Shown piece after piece: positions 26,188 to 35,503 of a stretch of DNA of 64,000 nt (its first letter is position 1; each line of letters begins with the position of its first letter). The stretch is taken from assembly GCF_024266705.1 (NCBI RefSeq), contig NZ_CP100757.1, positions 1 through 64,000 of the forward strand. The letters are read 5' to 3'. The translations under genes were made by a program, and so were the position numbers. Origin of the DNA: Natrinema gelatinilyticum (GTDB lineage Archaea; Halobacteriota; Halobacteria; Halobacteriales; Natrialbaceae). The notes below the pieces were generated by a model. It did no database searches and was not told the DNA's origin. It saw nothing but the letters and a program-made list of their open reading frames with translations.

Positions 26188-27558
26188 ATGGAATCAGTCA
26201 ATCCTGCAACCGCGGAGTCGATCGCCAGCTACGACGCGCTCTCTGCCGAGGAAGTCGACACCGCGATCGCCGACGCGAGCGCCGCTTACGAGGAGTGGCG
26301 CGACGTTGATCTGACGGACCGACAGCAGCTCCTTGACGACGCGGCCGATGTCCTCCGGGAGAACAAGCATCGCTACGCCGAGACGATCACCGAGGAGATG
26401 GGCAAGCCGATTTCCCAGGCGATTGCCGAGGTCGAGAAGTGCACTTGGGGCTGTGAGTTCTACGCCGAGCGCGCCAACGAGTACCTCCAGGACGAACACG
26501 TCGGCGCAGTCTCGCACGCCAAGACCTACGTCCGCTACGACTCGCTCGGGCTGGTACTGGCGGTTATGCCCTGGAACTACCCGTTCTGGCAGGCGTTCCG
26601 CTTCGCCGCGCCGAACCTCGTCGCCGGGAACGTCGGCCTGCTGAAACACGCCTCGAACGTTAGCGGCTGTGCGCTGGTCATCGAGGAGGTCTTCGAGAAG
26701 GCCGGCTTCCCCGAGAACACGTTCCAGAGCCTCCTGATTGGCTCCTCGAAGGTCGATCAGGTCATTGAGGACGACCGGGTCGCCGCGGTCACGCTCACCG
26801 GCAGCGAGTACGCCGGCAGAGCCGTCGCGGAGACAGCCGGCCGCGAGCTGAAAAAGACTGTCCTCGAACTCGGCGGGAGTGACCCGTTCGTGGTGCTCGA
26901 CGATGCCGACATCGAGCGGACCTGCAAGGTCGCCGCCAAGGCGCGGAACCAGAACTCCGGGCAGTCCTGTATCGCGGCCAAGCGCTTCATCGTCCACGAG
27001 GACGTCTACGACGAGTTCGTCGACGCATTCACCGCCAAGATTGAGAGCCTCACCGTCGGCAATCCGATAGATGAGGAGACCGACATCGGCCCGCAGGCCC
27101 GCGAGGATCTCATGGAGGAGCTCCACGAGCAGGTCCAGGCCAGCGTCGACGCCGGCGCGAAGGTGCTGGCCGGCGGCGAGCCGCTCGACCGTGAGGGGTA
27201 CTTCTACCCGCCGACCGTTCTGACCGACGTCCCGCAGACGTGCCCCGCCGCCGCCGAGGAGACGTTCGGGCCCGTGGCGGCCGTCATCCCCGTCAGCGAC
27301 GAGGAGGAGGCCATCGAGGTGGCCAACGACAGCCCCTACGGGCTGGGCGGCTCCGTCTGGACGACGGACCTCGACCGCGGCGAGTGCCTTGCCGGGCGTA
27401 TCGAGGCCGGCTGCGTCTTCGTCAACGAGCTCGTTAAGTCCGACCCGCGGCTCCCCTTTGGCGGCGTGAAGGATTCGGGCTACGGGCGCGAGCTCGGCCG
27501 GGACGGCATCCACGAGTTCGTCAACAAGAAGACCGTCTGGGTGCAGGACACCGAGTGA
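26188..27558 (+). CDS. Succinate-semialdehyde dehydrogenase-like ALDH
   Basis: A 456-residue aldehyde dehydrogenase. Seen: MPWNYPFWQAFRFAAPNLVAGN (cofactor-side loop), the glutamate in LELGGSDPFVVL, and the catalytic cysteine in NQNSGQSCIAAKRF. The short N terminus and these motifs fit the Sad/YneI branch that oxidises succinic semialdehyde and similar C4-C5 aldehydes with NAD(P). ATG 26188 begins just before the family start (VNPATAE); longer starts up to 26038 add low-complexity residues. It is the first plus-strand gene after the IclR region and probably ends a pathway by feeding the TCA cycle. Confidence 0.9.
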   Translation: MESVNPATAESIASYDALSAEEVDTAIADASAAYEEWRDVDLTDRQQLLDDAADVLRENKHRYAETITEEMGKPISQAIAEVEKCTWGCEFYAERANEYLQDEHVGAVSHAKTYVRYDSLGLVLAVMPWNYPFWQAFRFAAPNLVAGNVGLLKHASNVSGCALVIEEVFEKAGFPENTFQSLLIGSSKVDQVIEDDRVAAVTLTGSEYAGRAVAETAGRELKKTVLELGGSDPFVVLDDADIERTCKVAAKARNQNSGQSCIAAKRFIVHEDVYDEFVDAFTAKIESLTVGNPIDEETDIGPQAREDLMEELHEQVQASVDAGAKVLAGGEPLDREGYFYPPTVLTDVPQTCPAAAEETFGPVAAVIPVSDEEEAIEVANDSPYGLGGSVWTTDLDRGECLAGRIEAGCVFVNELVKSDPRLPFGGVKDSGYGRELGRDGIHEFVNKKTVWVQDTE

Positions 27559-27678
27559 TCACGCCTCGTCGACGACGAGCGCGACGGCGGCTGCGCCCGT
27601 CCCGTCGAACTCTGAGCGGTTCCGTATCACACACGCTCCTCGTGGCGCCCTCGAATAAAAGTTCGCGGACCAGCGCCG

Positions 27679-28653
27679 CTACTTGTCGACGAGCGTGTTC
27701 GAGATGGTGCCGATGCCCGCGGCGGAGAGTTCGATGGTGTCGCCGCGCTCGAGGAATTTGTCCATCTCCAGGCCACAGCCCAGGCCGACGGTCCCGCTGC
27801 CGAGGACGTCGCCAGGATGTAGATACAGGCTTTGGGACGTGTACTCAATGATCTCCGCGAAGGAGTGCTGCATCGCGCCGAGGGATCCCGAGGACCACTC
27901 CTCGCCGTTGACGCGGGCCGACAGCTGGACGTCCTCGAGTTCGATTTCGTCTGGCGTCACAAGGTAGGGGCCGAGGACGTTCGAGCCGATGAAGTCCTTC
28001 CCCTTGGCGGGCCCGAGATTAACCTCCATCTCCTCGAACTGGATGTCGCGGGCGCTGAGGTCGTTGTAGATGGTGTAGCCGGCGATGTAATCCTCAGCCT
28101 CGTCGGCGCTGATGTCCCGACCTTTCGATCCGATGACGGCGGCCAGCTCGAGCTCGTAGTCCATCTTTTCCGTGTAGGATGGCCACTCGATATCCTGGTA
28201 GGGGTGGCCGATGCAGTCCGCGTCGCCCTTGTAGTAGACGGGGAGGTCGTACCACTGTTCGGGGATGTCGTCGAAGACGTTCTGGACGTGCTCAGCCATC
28301 ACCATATAGTCGCGGATGGAGTTCGGCCGCGGAATGGGGCTGAGCAGGCGGACGTTGTTGGGGTCATACCGCAGCGATCCATCGTCAAGCCCGGTGTTTG
28401 CGTTGGTCTCGTCGGCGTGCTCGAGTGCGCGGCGGGCAGCGTCCATCGCGCGGTCGCCGCGCTTGAGGAACTCAGTCATGTCCGTCGGCGCATGCGCCGC
28501 GGCCACCTCCCGGGGGCTACCTTCTCCCTCGTCGGCCAGCGCCCGCGCGTACGTGGCGGCCACGTCGACGAGCTCTTCGGTCGCCTCGGAGTAGACGCCC
28601 ACTCGCCTGTCGGTACCCGTCTCCGTCGTGACGTCAAAGCTTGCGAATTTCAT
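27679..28653 (-). CDS. Fumarylacetoacetate hydrolase-family protein
   Basis: A 324-residue FAH-family enzyme. The metal site is given by MDYELELAAVIG (two glutamates) and YTIYNDLSARDIQ (aspartate), with the usual GSNVLGPYLVTPDEI and GDVLGSGTVGLGCGLE later. Members hydrolyse carbon-carbon bonds, decarboxylate or hydrate ring-cleavage products such as oxo-dienoates, and acylpyruvates. ATG 28653 starts the N-terminal FAH domain (MKFASFD); a longer frame reads through an unrelated region. Convergent with the ALDH, divergent from the MFS gene. Confidence 0.9.
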   Translation of the reverse strand: MKFASFDVTTETGTDRRVGVYSEATEELVDVAATYARALADEGEGSPREVAAAHAPTDMTEFLKRGDRAMDAARRALEHADETNANTGLDDGSLRYDPNNVRLLSPIPRPNSIRDYMVMAEHVQNVFDDIPEQWYDLPVYYKGDADCIGHPYQDIEWPSYTEKMDYELELAAVIGSKGRDISADEAEDYIAGYTIYNDLSARDIQFEEMEVNLGPAKGKDFIGSNVLGPYLVTPDEIELEDVQLSARVNGEEWSSGSLGAMQHSFAEIIEYTSQSLYLHPGDVLGSGTVGLGCGLEMDKFLERGDTIELSAAGIGTISNTLVDK

Positions 28654-28824
28654 GTGTCGGCGGTGATTCCATCTAGCCGAGACTAGGGTAACGGTATTAA
28701 ATGTTAGTGCTCGGGGCGCCAAAGCGCAATCTTCAGGGCCGTCGGCTTGAATGTCCCTAACAGTGAGCCAACGAGTCCCACCGTCGCCAGGTCGTATCGA
28801 GCCGTCCCCCGCTGGGGGTCTCCG

Positions 28825-30063
28825 ATGACAGGGTCGACCCACCCGTCCCGTCGTCGCGCGTACCTCCTGCTGTTCGTGGGTACCGTCGGGTACGGCTGCT
28901 TCCTGTTCGTCTGGTTCTCGATCGCGGCGTTCCTGACGCCGATTACGAACCAGCTCGGCCTCTCGAACACGGCGGCCGGCTTCCTGAACGGTGCGGTCCC
29001 GCTCACGTACGTCCCGTTCGCCCTGCTGAGCGGCCTCGTCATCGACCGCGTCGGCGCCTCGCGGGCTATCGGCGTCGGCCTGCTCGTCGTCGGGATCGCC
29101 CACATCGGGCGCGGCCTCGCCACCTCCTTCCCGACGATGCTCGCGCTGACGGTGCTGCTGGGTCTCGGCGGGACGGGGCTGACCTTCGGCCTCCCCAAGC
29201 TCGTCTCGGAGCTGTTCCCGCCCGAACAATCCGGCGCGATGTCTTCGGCGTACCTCGTCGGACTGTACGCGGGCACAGCCGCCGCGTTCAGTCTCAACCG
29301 GGCGTTCCTCGGCCCGGCGCTGGGCGGCTGGCGTCCGCTGTTCGTCGCCAGCGGCCTGGTGACAGCCGCCGTCGCCCTAGTCTGGCTGGCGATGACCTAC
29401 GGTTGGCGCCACGTTGCGGGCACCAACGCGGCCGAGCCGAGCGCCGACGGGGGCTCGTTCTCCCTGGAGTCGCTACTCGCCGACGCCCGGCGGGTGGGCA
29501 CGCACCGCGACCTCCAGCTTTTGGTCGTCGTTGGCGTAATGTACCTGTTCGCAACCCACGGCCTCCAGGGGTGGCTGACGGTCATCCTCGAACGACGCGG
29601 TCTCGCAACGACGACGGCAGCGACCGCCACCAGCGGGCTGATCGTCGCCCAGCTGGTGGGCACGGTCGTACTGCCGCCGGTGTCGGACTACCTGGCGCGC
29701 CGCCGCGCGGTGATCGCGGCCTGCGGGGTCATGATCGCCGGTGGCACGGCCAGCGTGCTCCTGCTCGGGCAGCTGACGCTCGGTACGATCGTCGTTACAC
29801 TCGGGAGCGTCGGCGTCGGCATCGGCGGTCTCGCTACACTCGTCCGCTCAGTGCCGCTGAACATAGACGGGATTGAGTCACGACACGCCGGGACGGCTGT
29901 GGGCCTCGTGTTCATGTTCGGCGAAATCGGCGGATTCACCGGTCCGTTCGTCATCGGTACACTTGAGGACCTGACCGGGTCGTTCGACCCAGGGCTCGTC
30001 CTCGTCAGCACGGCGGGGCTCGTCGTGGTTCTGGCGACGATCCCCATGCGCAGCGTCCAGTAA
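28825..30063 (+). CDS. MFS transporter
   Basis: A 412-residue carrier with twelve predicted helices. The loop after helix 2 reads SGLVIDRVGASRAIG, a motif A variant, and a hydrophilic loop with GGSFSLESLLADARR separates the halves. The ATG at 28825 precedes the first helix (YLLLFVGTVGYGCFL); the frame from 28747 adds a doubtful 26-residue tail. Probably an organic anion importer for this island. Its stop was only about ten bases from the convergent IclR stop before an IS4 element inserted between them. Confidence 0.87.
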   Translation: MTGSTHPSRRRAYLLLFVGTVGYGCFLFVWFSIAAFLTPITNQLGLSNTAAGFLNGAVPLTYVPFALLSGLVIDRVGASRAIGVGLLVVGIAHIGRGLATSFPTMLALTVLLGLGGTGLTFGLPKLVSELFPPEQSGAMSSAYLVGLYAGTAAAFSLNRAFLGPALGGWRPLFVASGLVTAAVALVWLAMTYGWRHVAGTNAAEPSADGGSFSLESLLADARRVGTHRDLQLLVVVGVMYLFATHGLQGWLTVILERRGLATTTAATATSGLIVAQLVGTVVLPPVSDYLARRRAVIAACGVMIAGGTASVLLLGQLTLGTIVVTLGSVGVGIGGLATLVRSVPLNIDGIESRHAGTAVGLVFMFGEIGGFTGPFVIGTLEDLTGSFDPGLVLVSTAGLVVVLATIPMRSVQ

Positions 30064-30075
30064 CGCCCCTAGATC

Positions 30076-31470
30076 CATTGGTGTTCGGTTAAACACTGGA
30101 TCACCTCGTGTAGGCTTCAGCCACTCGTTCACTAAGTAAGAGGCGTGATTTCTCTGGTTGACGAGCGTCACGAAACAGCAACTCCGGCAGGTTCGGCGGT
30201 GGATGCCCGAACGACTGGGCCAACTCTTCGAGGATGAGCTGGGCGAGAGACCTGAAGGTCCTCGCCCAGCGTTCCCGAGGGAACACCGTCTCAGGAAACA
30301 GCTCCTGAAATATACCGAGCAAGGCTCTGCTGACCACGAGCGTCAGCAGAGCCGCCACAACCAGCAGTTCCACGATTGCTGGATCGCTTGTCTGGAACTT
30401 CTCCAGCCCATACAGCGATTTTAACTCCCGGAATAGCAATTCCACTTCCCACCGCAACCCATACAGCGCCGCAACTTGCCTCGGAGTGAACTCATCGGGC
30501 AGGTTCGTAACGTACAGATGGTAGTCGTCGGTGTCCTCGTTGCGGACACCGACGACGCGAAACTCCATCGTGTCGGTTGACTGTTTCCCTGCGTACGGCC
30601 GTCGCTTGAATGTGATCTCCACAGTCACGTCTACGATCTCGCGGTGTGAGGTCGCCCAGAACGTCCTGGAGGCGACGGCCTGGCAAGGAAATGGCGCGCC
30701 CGCGCCATTTCCGCCGCTCCCCGACGATCAACGGGTTCGCGTTTGACTTCAGCCGCGTCAAAAAGAACCCGCCATTTTCCTCGATCAACGCGAACCGGCG
30801 GAAACTGTAGAACCCGAGATCGAACAGTAACAACCGGTCTCGCAGCCAGCTCCCTGTGCGGAGCTGGCTGCTCTCTTGGGTGCGTTCGTCGGTGAGCTGG
30901 AACTGTTCGAGGCTCTGAGTAGTAGCGTTATGGACGAGGTGAAGCTTCGCGCCGGACTGATCCGAGTGAGTCGCTGGAAACTCGCTAAGGAGCCGATGCA
31001 ACCGGAAAACGGTTGCATCGGCGATCAGCACATCACGAAATAACTCGAACTGTGGTGCGATCGTGTGGGGAACCGCGACCTCCTCGAGAGCGTGCTCGAG
31101 GAGGTCGCTCAACAGGGCACCAAGTGCTGGTGTGAACCGGTCATAGAAACTGGAGCGAGCAACAGTCTGGTTAGTCGCTGCGGAGTAGGCCCGCTGAAAT
31201 CCGGCGATCGTGCGGGCTTCGCCGTCGACGGCGAAGCCCATGATGAGCGTCCAGACGAGCATCGTGATGTCGATTGTCCGGTGGCGTTGGACGACATCGC
31301 GCTCTCGCGCGATGTCTTCGATACGTTCGGCTGGAAACAGGGAAGTCAGCCGCCGTCGTATGAGGTCCGGGGAGAGCGTATTGAACACATTCTCTCCCCA
31401 CGCGGTCTACAACGATAGCTTCGTCAATCGAGCGCAGTCTCTCGGTTTCTTGTCTTAACCGAACACGGAT
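30076..31470 (-). mobile_element. IS4-family element (ISH8-like) with target duplication
   Basis: A 1,395-base insertion. Ends show a 16-base imperfect inverted repeat (inner core GTGTTCGGTTAA at 30081-30092; complement at 31455-31466). An 11-base direct repeat, GCCCCTAGATC, flanks it at 30065-30075 and 31471-31481. The target was the ten-base gap between two convergent stop codons, so neither neighbour was damaged. The intact duplication argues for a fairly recent insertion. Confidence 0.9.
30101..31388 (-). pseudogene. IS4 transposase with one frameshift
   Basis: The first frame (31388 to about 30640) gives a normal N terminus: HRTIDITMLVWTLIMGFAVD, then VLIADATVFRLHRLL with a DDE aspartate, and LLLFDLGFYSFRRFALIEENGG. 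The second frame (about 30628 to 30101) holds YHLYVTNLPDEFTPRQVAALYGLRWEVELLFRELK with the YREK-like glutamate region. A single shift near 30640, in the stretch between DVLGDL and VTVEITFKRRP, separates them. The element is otherwise complete, so it may be mobilised in trans. Confidence 0.88.
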
Positions 31471-31479
31471 GCCCCTAGA

Positions 31480-32277
31480 TCAGGAGGAGGATATTTTCAG
31501 CTCGAGCTCATTGGCCGTCCCCAGCAGCAGGTTGGGGATCTCCTCCTCGAACCACTGGCCCTTCAGGCGGTGGGTCGGTCCGGAGACGCTGATCGCCCCG
31601 ATGACTTCATCGCGCGGGTCGTGGGCGGGGACGCCGACGGCGCGCAGGCCGTTGATATACTCCAGGAGGTTGTAGCTTACGCCGCGTTCCCGGATGGTCT
31701 CCAGTTCCTCGAACAGCGCCTCCTCGTCGGTGATCGTATTCTCCGTGAAGGACTCAAGACTGCGCTTGTCGTAGATCTCTCGGACGCGCTCTGTGGCAAA
31801 GCCTGAAGGGAACGCCTTTCCGGCAGCCGTGGCGTGGAGCGAGTGGTACTTCCCGATGCCGGAGACGGTCTGAACGGCGTTGACGTCTGTCTCGCGGTGG
31901 ACGAACATCGACCGGACGTACTCCTTAACCATGAATTCGGAGCGCTCGTCGGTTTCGGCCGCCAACTCCACGATTTTCGGCTTGGCGACCCGATAGATTT
32001 TCTTGCGTTCACGGACGTAGCAGTCGAGGCGTAAGAATCGCGTGCTGAGGTAGTACTCGTAGTCCTCTTTGACGACGTACTCCTTGTCAGCGAGCGTCGA
32101 GAGGTGGCGGTACACCGTGCTGTTTACGAAATCCAGTTCCTCGGCAGTGGTCGTTAGCCGCGCCCCGTCCAGCTCCCTGAGCGCCTCCAGGATATCGAAC
32201 ACCATGCCGGTCGTCTTTAACTTCCGATCGTTGCCGTTCAGACTCCGCCATCCTACAACGAACCACACAGGTAACAC
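31480..32277 (-). CDS. IclR-family transcriptional regulator
   Basis: About 250-265 residues. The winged helix is TTGMVFDILEALRELDGARL through NSTVYRHLSTLADK; the effector domain shows YHSLHATAAGKAF and VIGAISVSGPTHRLKGQWF, ending IPNLLLGTANELELKI. It is clearly related to the regulator at 24737. The start is unsettled: a GTG at 32277 or a later GTG at 32268, since the first ATG (near 32205) lies inside the winged helix. It is divergent from a VOC gene 75 bases away, a likely target. The last two bases of the IS4 target duplication are the first two bases of its stop codon complement. Confidence 0.86.
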   Translation of the reverse strand: MLPVWFVVGWRSLNGNDRKLKTTGMVFDILEALRELDGARLTTTAEELDFVNSTVYRHLSTLADKEYVVKEDYEYYLSTRFLRLDCYVRERKKIYRVAKPKIVELAAETDERSEFMVKEYVRSMFVHRETDVNAVQTVSGIGKYHSLHATAAGKAFPSGFATERVREIYDKRSLESFTENTITDEEALFEELETIRERGVSYNLLEYINGLRAVGVPAHDPRDEVIGAISVSGPTHRLKGQWFEEEIPNLLLGTANELELKISSS

Positions 32278-32317
32278 ACTTACCCCCTCTATCGACAGGC
32301 TGTTACTCGCCCGTCCG

Positions 32318-32327
32318 TTTTATGTAG
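32318..32327 (+). promoter_or_regulatory. TATA-like box before the VOC gene
   Basis: CGTTTTATGT lies about 26-35 bases before the ATG at 32353 in the 75-base divergent gap with the IclR gene. Confidence 0.45.
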
Positions 32328-32352
32328 CTGGCCTCAGTCGTACACGACGACT

Positions 32353-32838
32353 ATGCGAGCCACAGATTTCAACCATGTGAGTATTCACGCTGACGACCTT
32401 GAGACATCGGTTACGTTCTACGAGGAGGTCTTCGGACTTGATCGGATCCCGACCTACGACTTCCCGGTGCCTGTCCAGTACCTTCGCTGCGGTGACAAGC
32501 AGTTGCACATCTTCGAGCGGGAGACGCCGCCGCCGGAGTACCACCACTTCTCGTTCGAGGTGGACGACTTTGAGGCCGTATACCGGACGGCCGCCGAGCG
32601 CGACCTGTTCGACGACGAGCGCGCGAACACGGACGCCCACGCCTTTGAGCTGCCCGATGGCGCCGTCCAGCTGTACGTGCGCGACCCCGCAGGTAACCTC
32701 ATCGAGATCAACTGGCCGGACATCTCGACGCTCTCAGAGTCAGTCCTCAACGACGTTAAGCGCCGCGAGGACCAGGTCGAACAAAGCGACGAGGGTCTCA
32801 CCGCGACCATGTTCCTCAATCGCGACCCGGACGACTGA
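32353..32838 (+). CDS. VOC-family protein
   Basis: A 161-residue VOC protein. It opens with FNHVSIHADDLETSVTFYEEVFG (metal histidine and first module), continues with EYHHFSFEVDDFEAVY, and ends VQLYVRDPAGNLIEINW with the second-module glutamate. It then carries an acidic helical tail of about 40 residues. It is closer to the fosfomycin-resistance/glyoxalase I-like set than the VOC proteins in region A. Divergent from IclR, so probably regulated by it. Reaction unknown. Confidence 0.85.
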   Translation: MRATDFNHVSIHADDLETSVTFYEEVFGLDRIPTYDFPVPVQYLRCGDKQLHIFERETPPPEYHHFSFEVDDFEAVYRTAAERDLFDDERANTDAHAFELPDGAVQLYVRDPAGNLIEINWPDISTLSESVLNDVKRREDQVEQSDEGLTATMFLNRDPDD

Positions 32839-33017
32839 GCGCGGCGCTGGCGGTAACCGAACGTGATCGTGTTCTGATCCCGGCCAGTTTCTGGCCGTGA
32901 AATCTCCAAACGCCTTCCAGGCGGTCTGAAATTGCCGAAAATCCGGGTTCTTGTTAATCTACACAATATTACGCCTGTTCCGAAATAATTATGCGTAGTC
33001 ATTTGGTATCAATGTAC

Positions 33018-34193
33018 ATGGCTGATAGCCAAACTCACCAACTAGGTCGACGAACAGTGCTGAAATCAGCGGGATCGATAGCAGGCATCGCTGCGATGGC
33101 CGGATGTATGAATACCAATAGCAACGGTGGCGATCAGAACGTCGACAAGGCCGGCAACGTCGACGACGAGGACGCTACTGAAGTGATCGCGGCCGTTCCA
33201 CCGACTGGCTGGTGGGCGGTGCTGCGAAAACTGGCCTCGGACGAAGGTTATTATAAACAGGCCGCCGAGGAACTCGGCACCAAGGCGGTGTTCACGTTCA
33301 AGAACACGTGGGACGACGTCCCGACGTGGACTTCCGGTAAGGCTGACATCGCACAATTCGGTGCCCTTGAGGCGAGCCGGATCGGGCCGCGGCGCGAGAT
33401 TCCGATCACCGTGTTTGGGAAGTTTGTTCCGTTAAACTTCGGGCCGATGGTCAAGACAGGGGGGAAATACGATCCCAAGAAGACCGGCGGTGTCAAACAG
33501 TCAATCGACAAAATCGTCAACGACAACGCGAAGTTCGGCATCGGCAGTTGGGGTGGTGCGGACGCGACGGCGTACGACGTTGCTATGGCTGAGAACTTCA
33601 ACTACCGGTTTAAGGAGGACGGTGGTGACTTCTCCGTTGTCACTGCCGGGTACTTTACCATGGGCAAGCAGGTTGCCGACGGCAAGCTTGCCGTCGGGTC
33701 GTCCGGCGAGGGAATGGGCGCCGCGCCGCAGATGATGAACGGCGACATCAAGCCGCTGTTCTGGCTGAAGGACCTCGTCTCGAAAGCGGTCTTCGGGCAG
33801 GAAAACAAGTGGGGCTTCCCGACGATGCAGAACCTCGTCACGCGAACGGAGTTCTACGAGAACAATAAGAAGGCCATCCAGGTCTACTACCAGGCCCAGG
33901 AGAAGGCTCTGCAGAAACTCCGAAAGGATCCACTGTCGGTCATCACCCGGAGCAAGGACTACGTTGAGACGATGGGCGCCGGCAGCGAGGAGGAGGCGAA
34001 GTTCATCGTCAACTACGGCATCAACTTGGAGGGCACGGACAGCCTGCCCGCGCCCAAGCACCCGGCCATCTACGACACGACCGCAATGTCCGACCAATAC
34101 GTCCAAACGCAGTCGGACTTCCTCAACAAGGTCGCCCAGAAGGGCCTCACCGAGAAGAACTGGGGGGACTACGTCCAGCACGTCCAATTCTGA
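33018..34193 (+). CDS. NitT/TauT-type ABC substrate-binding lipoprotein
   Basis: About 391 residues. The N terminus has a twin-arginine signal (GRRTVLKSAGSIAGIAAMAGC) with lipobox AGC and a polar linker, so it is a Tat-exported lipoprotein. The body is of the NMT1/THI5/SsuA kind: FTFKNTWDDVPTWTSGKADIA, FGALEASRIG and a two-lobe layout; these bind nitrate, taurine, sulfonates, aromatic acids or pyrimidine precursors. ATG 33018 gives the cleanest signal; 33012 is possible. It converges with the permease/ATPase genes (34693-37113) across a 500-base gap, an unusual split for one transporter. Confidence 0.88.
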   Translation: MADSQTHQLGRRTVLKSAGSIAGIAAMAGCMNTNSNGGDQNVDKAGNVDDEDATEVIAAVPPTGWWAVLRKLASDEGYYKQAAEELGTKAVFTFKNTWDDVPTWTSGKADIAQFGALEASRIGPRREIPITVFGKFVPLNFGPMVKTGGKYDPKKTGGVKQSIDKIVNDNAKFGIGSWGGADATAYDVAMAENFNYRFKEDGGDFSVVTAGYFTMGKQVADGKLAVGSSGEGMGAAPQMMNGDIKPLFWLKDLVSKAVFGQENKWGFPTMQNLVTRTEFYENNKKAIQVYYQAQEKALQKLRKDPLSVITRSKDYVETMGAGSEEEAKFIVNYGINLEGTDSLPAPKHPAIYDTTAMSDQYVQTQSDFLNKVAQKGLTEKNWGDYVQHVQF

Positions 34194-34692
34194 CCGTGCG
34201 TGTCGCGATAGCCCCGCCGCACCACGTGTAGTCACCTCGATCGGCGCTGATCACATCACTTCTTATCTTACTGCTGTCCTGACAGTGGTCGCGCTCCGCT
34301 CGCCTTCCTGTCGGTGTTTCGCCTTGAGGGAGCCACCGCACCGTCGGCGTCGGCTCCAGCGGCTCGTCCATCCTGAGCGGCCTTGTGGCGCCGCATAACG
34401 CGGCCCGCCCCGTCGAACGCTCCCAAGTGCGGAAGGCCAAGGTTGATCTCGCCGCATGCGCCATGTCACGGCTCACGGGAAAGTACGGGGGTGCATCACA
34501 GCCGACCCGGTGGCCGACAGATCGCGGAGCAGCTGTCGTCCGCGTGCCGCGCAGGCCACGGTGGGAGACTGTCAGCACTTGAAACAAGTCGTGGACTCGC
34601 GGTTGGTGGGGATTGCTTGAGAACAGCGAGCCGGCGCACGGTTGTGGCGCTGGCGACCGGTGGACACATCGAGGAAGTGAGACACCGGGAAC
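34194..34692. other. 500-base gap, unexplained
   Basis: Lies between the convergent binding-protein and permease genes. Several open frames exist on both strands, but all are rich in arginine and proline rather than the acidic residues of real genes here. I see no recognisable domain, terminal repeat or RNA gene. It could be a relic of an insertion that parted the transporter genes. Confidence 0.4.
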
Positions 34693-35502
34693 TCAGCCGA
34701 TGGTCGTGAAGTCCGCGTCCTGGCGGTACTCGAAGACCTTCCGCTGGAGCGGTTTGAAGATCCCGTACTCAATGAGCAGAATGACGATCATGAAGACGAT
34801 CGCCCACGCCCAGGCGCGCTCGAACCGGATGCTCTCGTAGGACTCAATGATCTTGTAGCCAATGCCAGAGCTGGCGGCGAACATCTCCGTGATGGTCACC
34901 GCCTTCCAGGACATCGCGAGGCCGAGTCGCGAGGCCGAGAACAGCGAGGGCGCGATGTTCGGGAGGATGACCCGCTGGAGCGTCCGGAGGAAGGAGATGT
35001 CGAAGGATTTGCTCATCTCCAGAAGGTCGCCATCGATGTCCTCAACGCCCTTCCAGACGTTGACCGCGACGAAGGGGAATACGACGAGGATAGTCGCGAC
35101 GATAGGCGCGAGGATGTCGTAGCCGAAGATGAGTGTCATGGCGATCCCCCACGAGATGTGCGGGATAGAGAGGCTCAACACGACGTGTGGAGTGAGGAAC
35201 TTCCGCTGGTAGTCATCGATGCCCATCATGATCCCCATCGAGATGCCCAATACCATGCCGCCGAAGAAACCCCAGAACATCCGGGCGAGCGTCGCCGACA
35301 GCTGGGGCCAGACCTGCCCGGCCCTGACGAGTTCCCAGGCCAGCAACAGCGCCTCATGAGGGTACGGCATCAGCCGCATCGGGAACATCGAGGCCACGGC
35401 CGCCCAGCCGAGGAAGAACAATACGATACCAAGGCCGCGGGCGAGCCAGCCGTCGAGCCCGCTGATGGCGGGTACACGCAGTGGTTGGTCTTTGGTTGCC
35501 AT
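34693..35502 (-). CDS. NitT/TauT-type ABC permease
   Basis: A 269-residue permease with about six helices and the cytoplasmic EAA-like loop (LLEMSKSFDISFLRTLQRVILPNI). The N terminus (ATKDQPLRVPA) is short and polar. ATG 35502 leaves one base to the stop of the ATPase gene upstream, so translation is coupled. The related permease at 36292-37113 and this one flank the ATPase, suggesting a heterodimeric channel. The C-terminal tail (PLQRKVFEYRQDADF) is typical for SsuC/TauC-like proteins. Confidence 0.9.
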   Translation of the reverse strand: MATKDQPLRVPAISGLDGWLARGLGIVLFFLGWAAVASMFPMRLMPYPHEALLLAWELVRAGQVWPQLSATLARMFWGFFGGMVLGISMGIMMGIDDYQRKFLTPHVVLSLSIPHISWGIAMTLIFGYDILAPIVATILVVFPFVAVNVWKGVEDIDGDLLEMSKSFDISFLRTLQRVILPNIAPSLFSASRLGLAMSWKAVTITEMFAASSGIGYKIIESYESIRFERAWAWAIVFMIVILLIEYGIFKPLQRKVFEYRQDADFTTIG

Positions 35503-35503
35503 G

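Noticed and set aside
26194..27513. Minus-strand 439-residue open frame opposite the aldehyde dehydrogenase
   Set aside because: Shadow frame; the plus-strand protein has all dehydrogenase motifs.
34383..34709. Candidate gene in the transporter gap
   Set aside because: Composition is arginine-rich and unlike the acidic neighbours; no domain and no promoter box.
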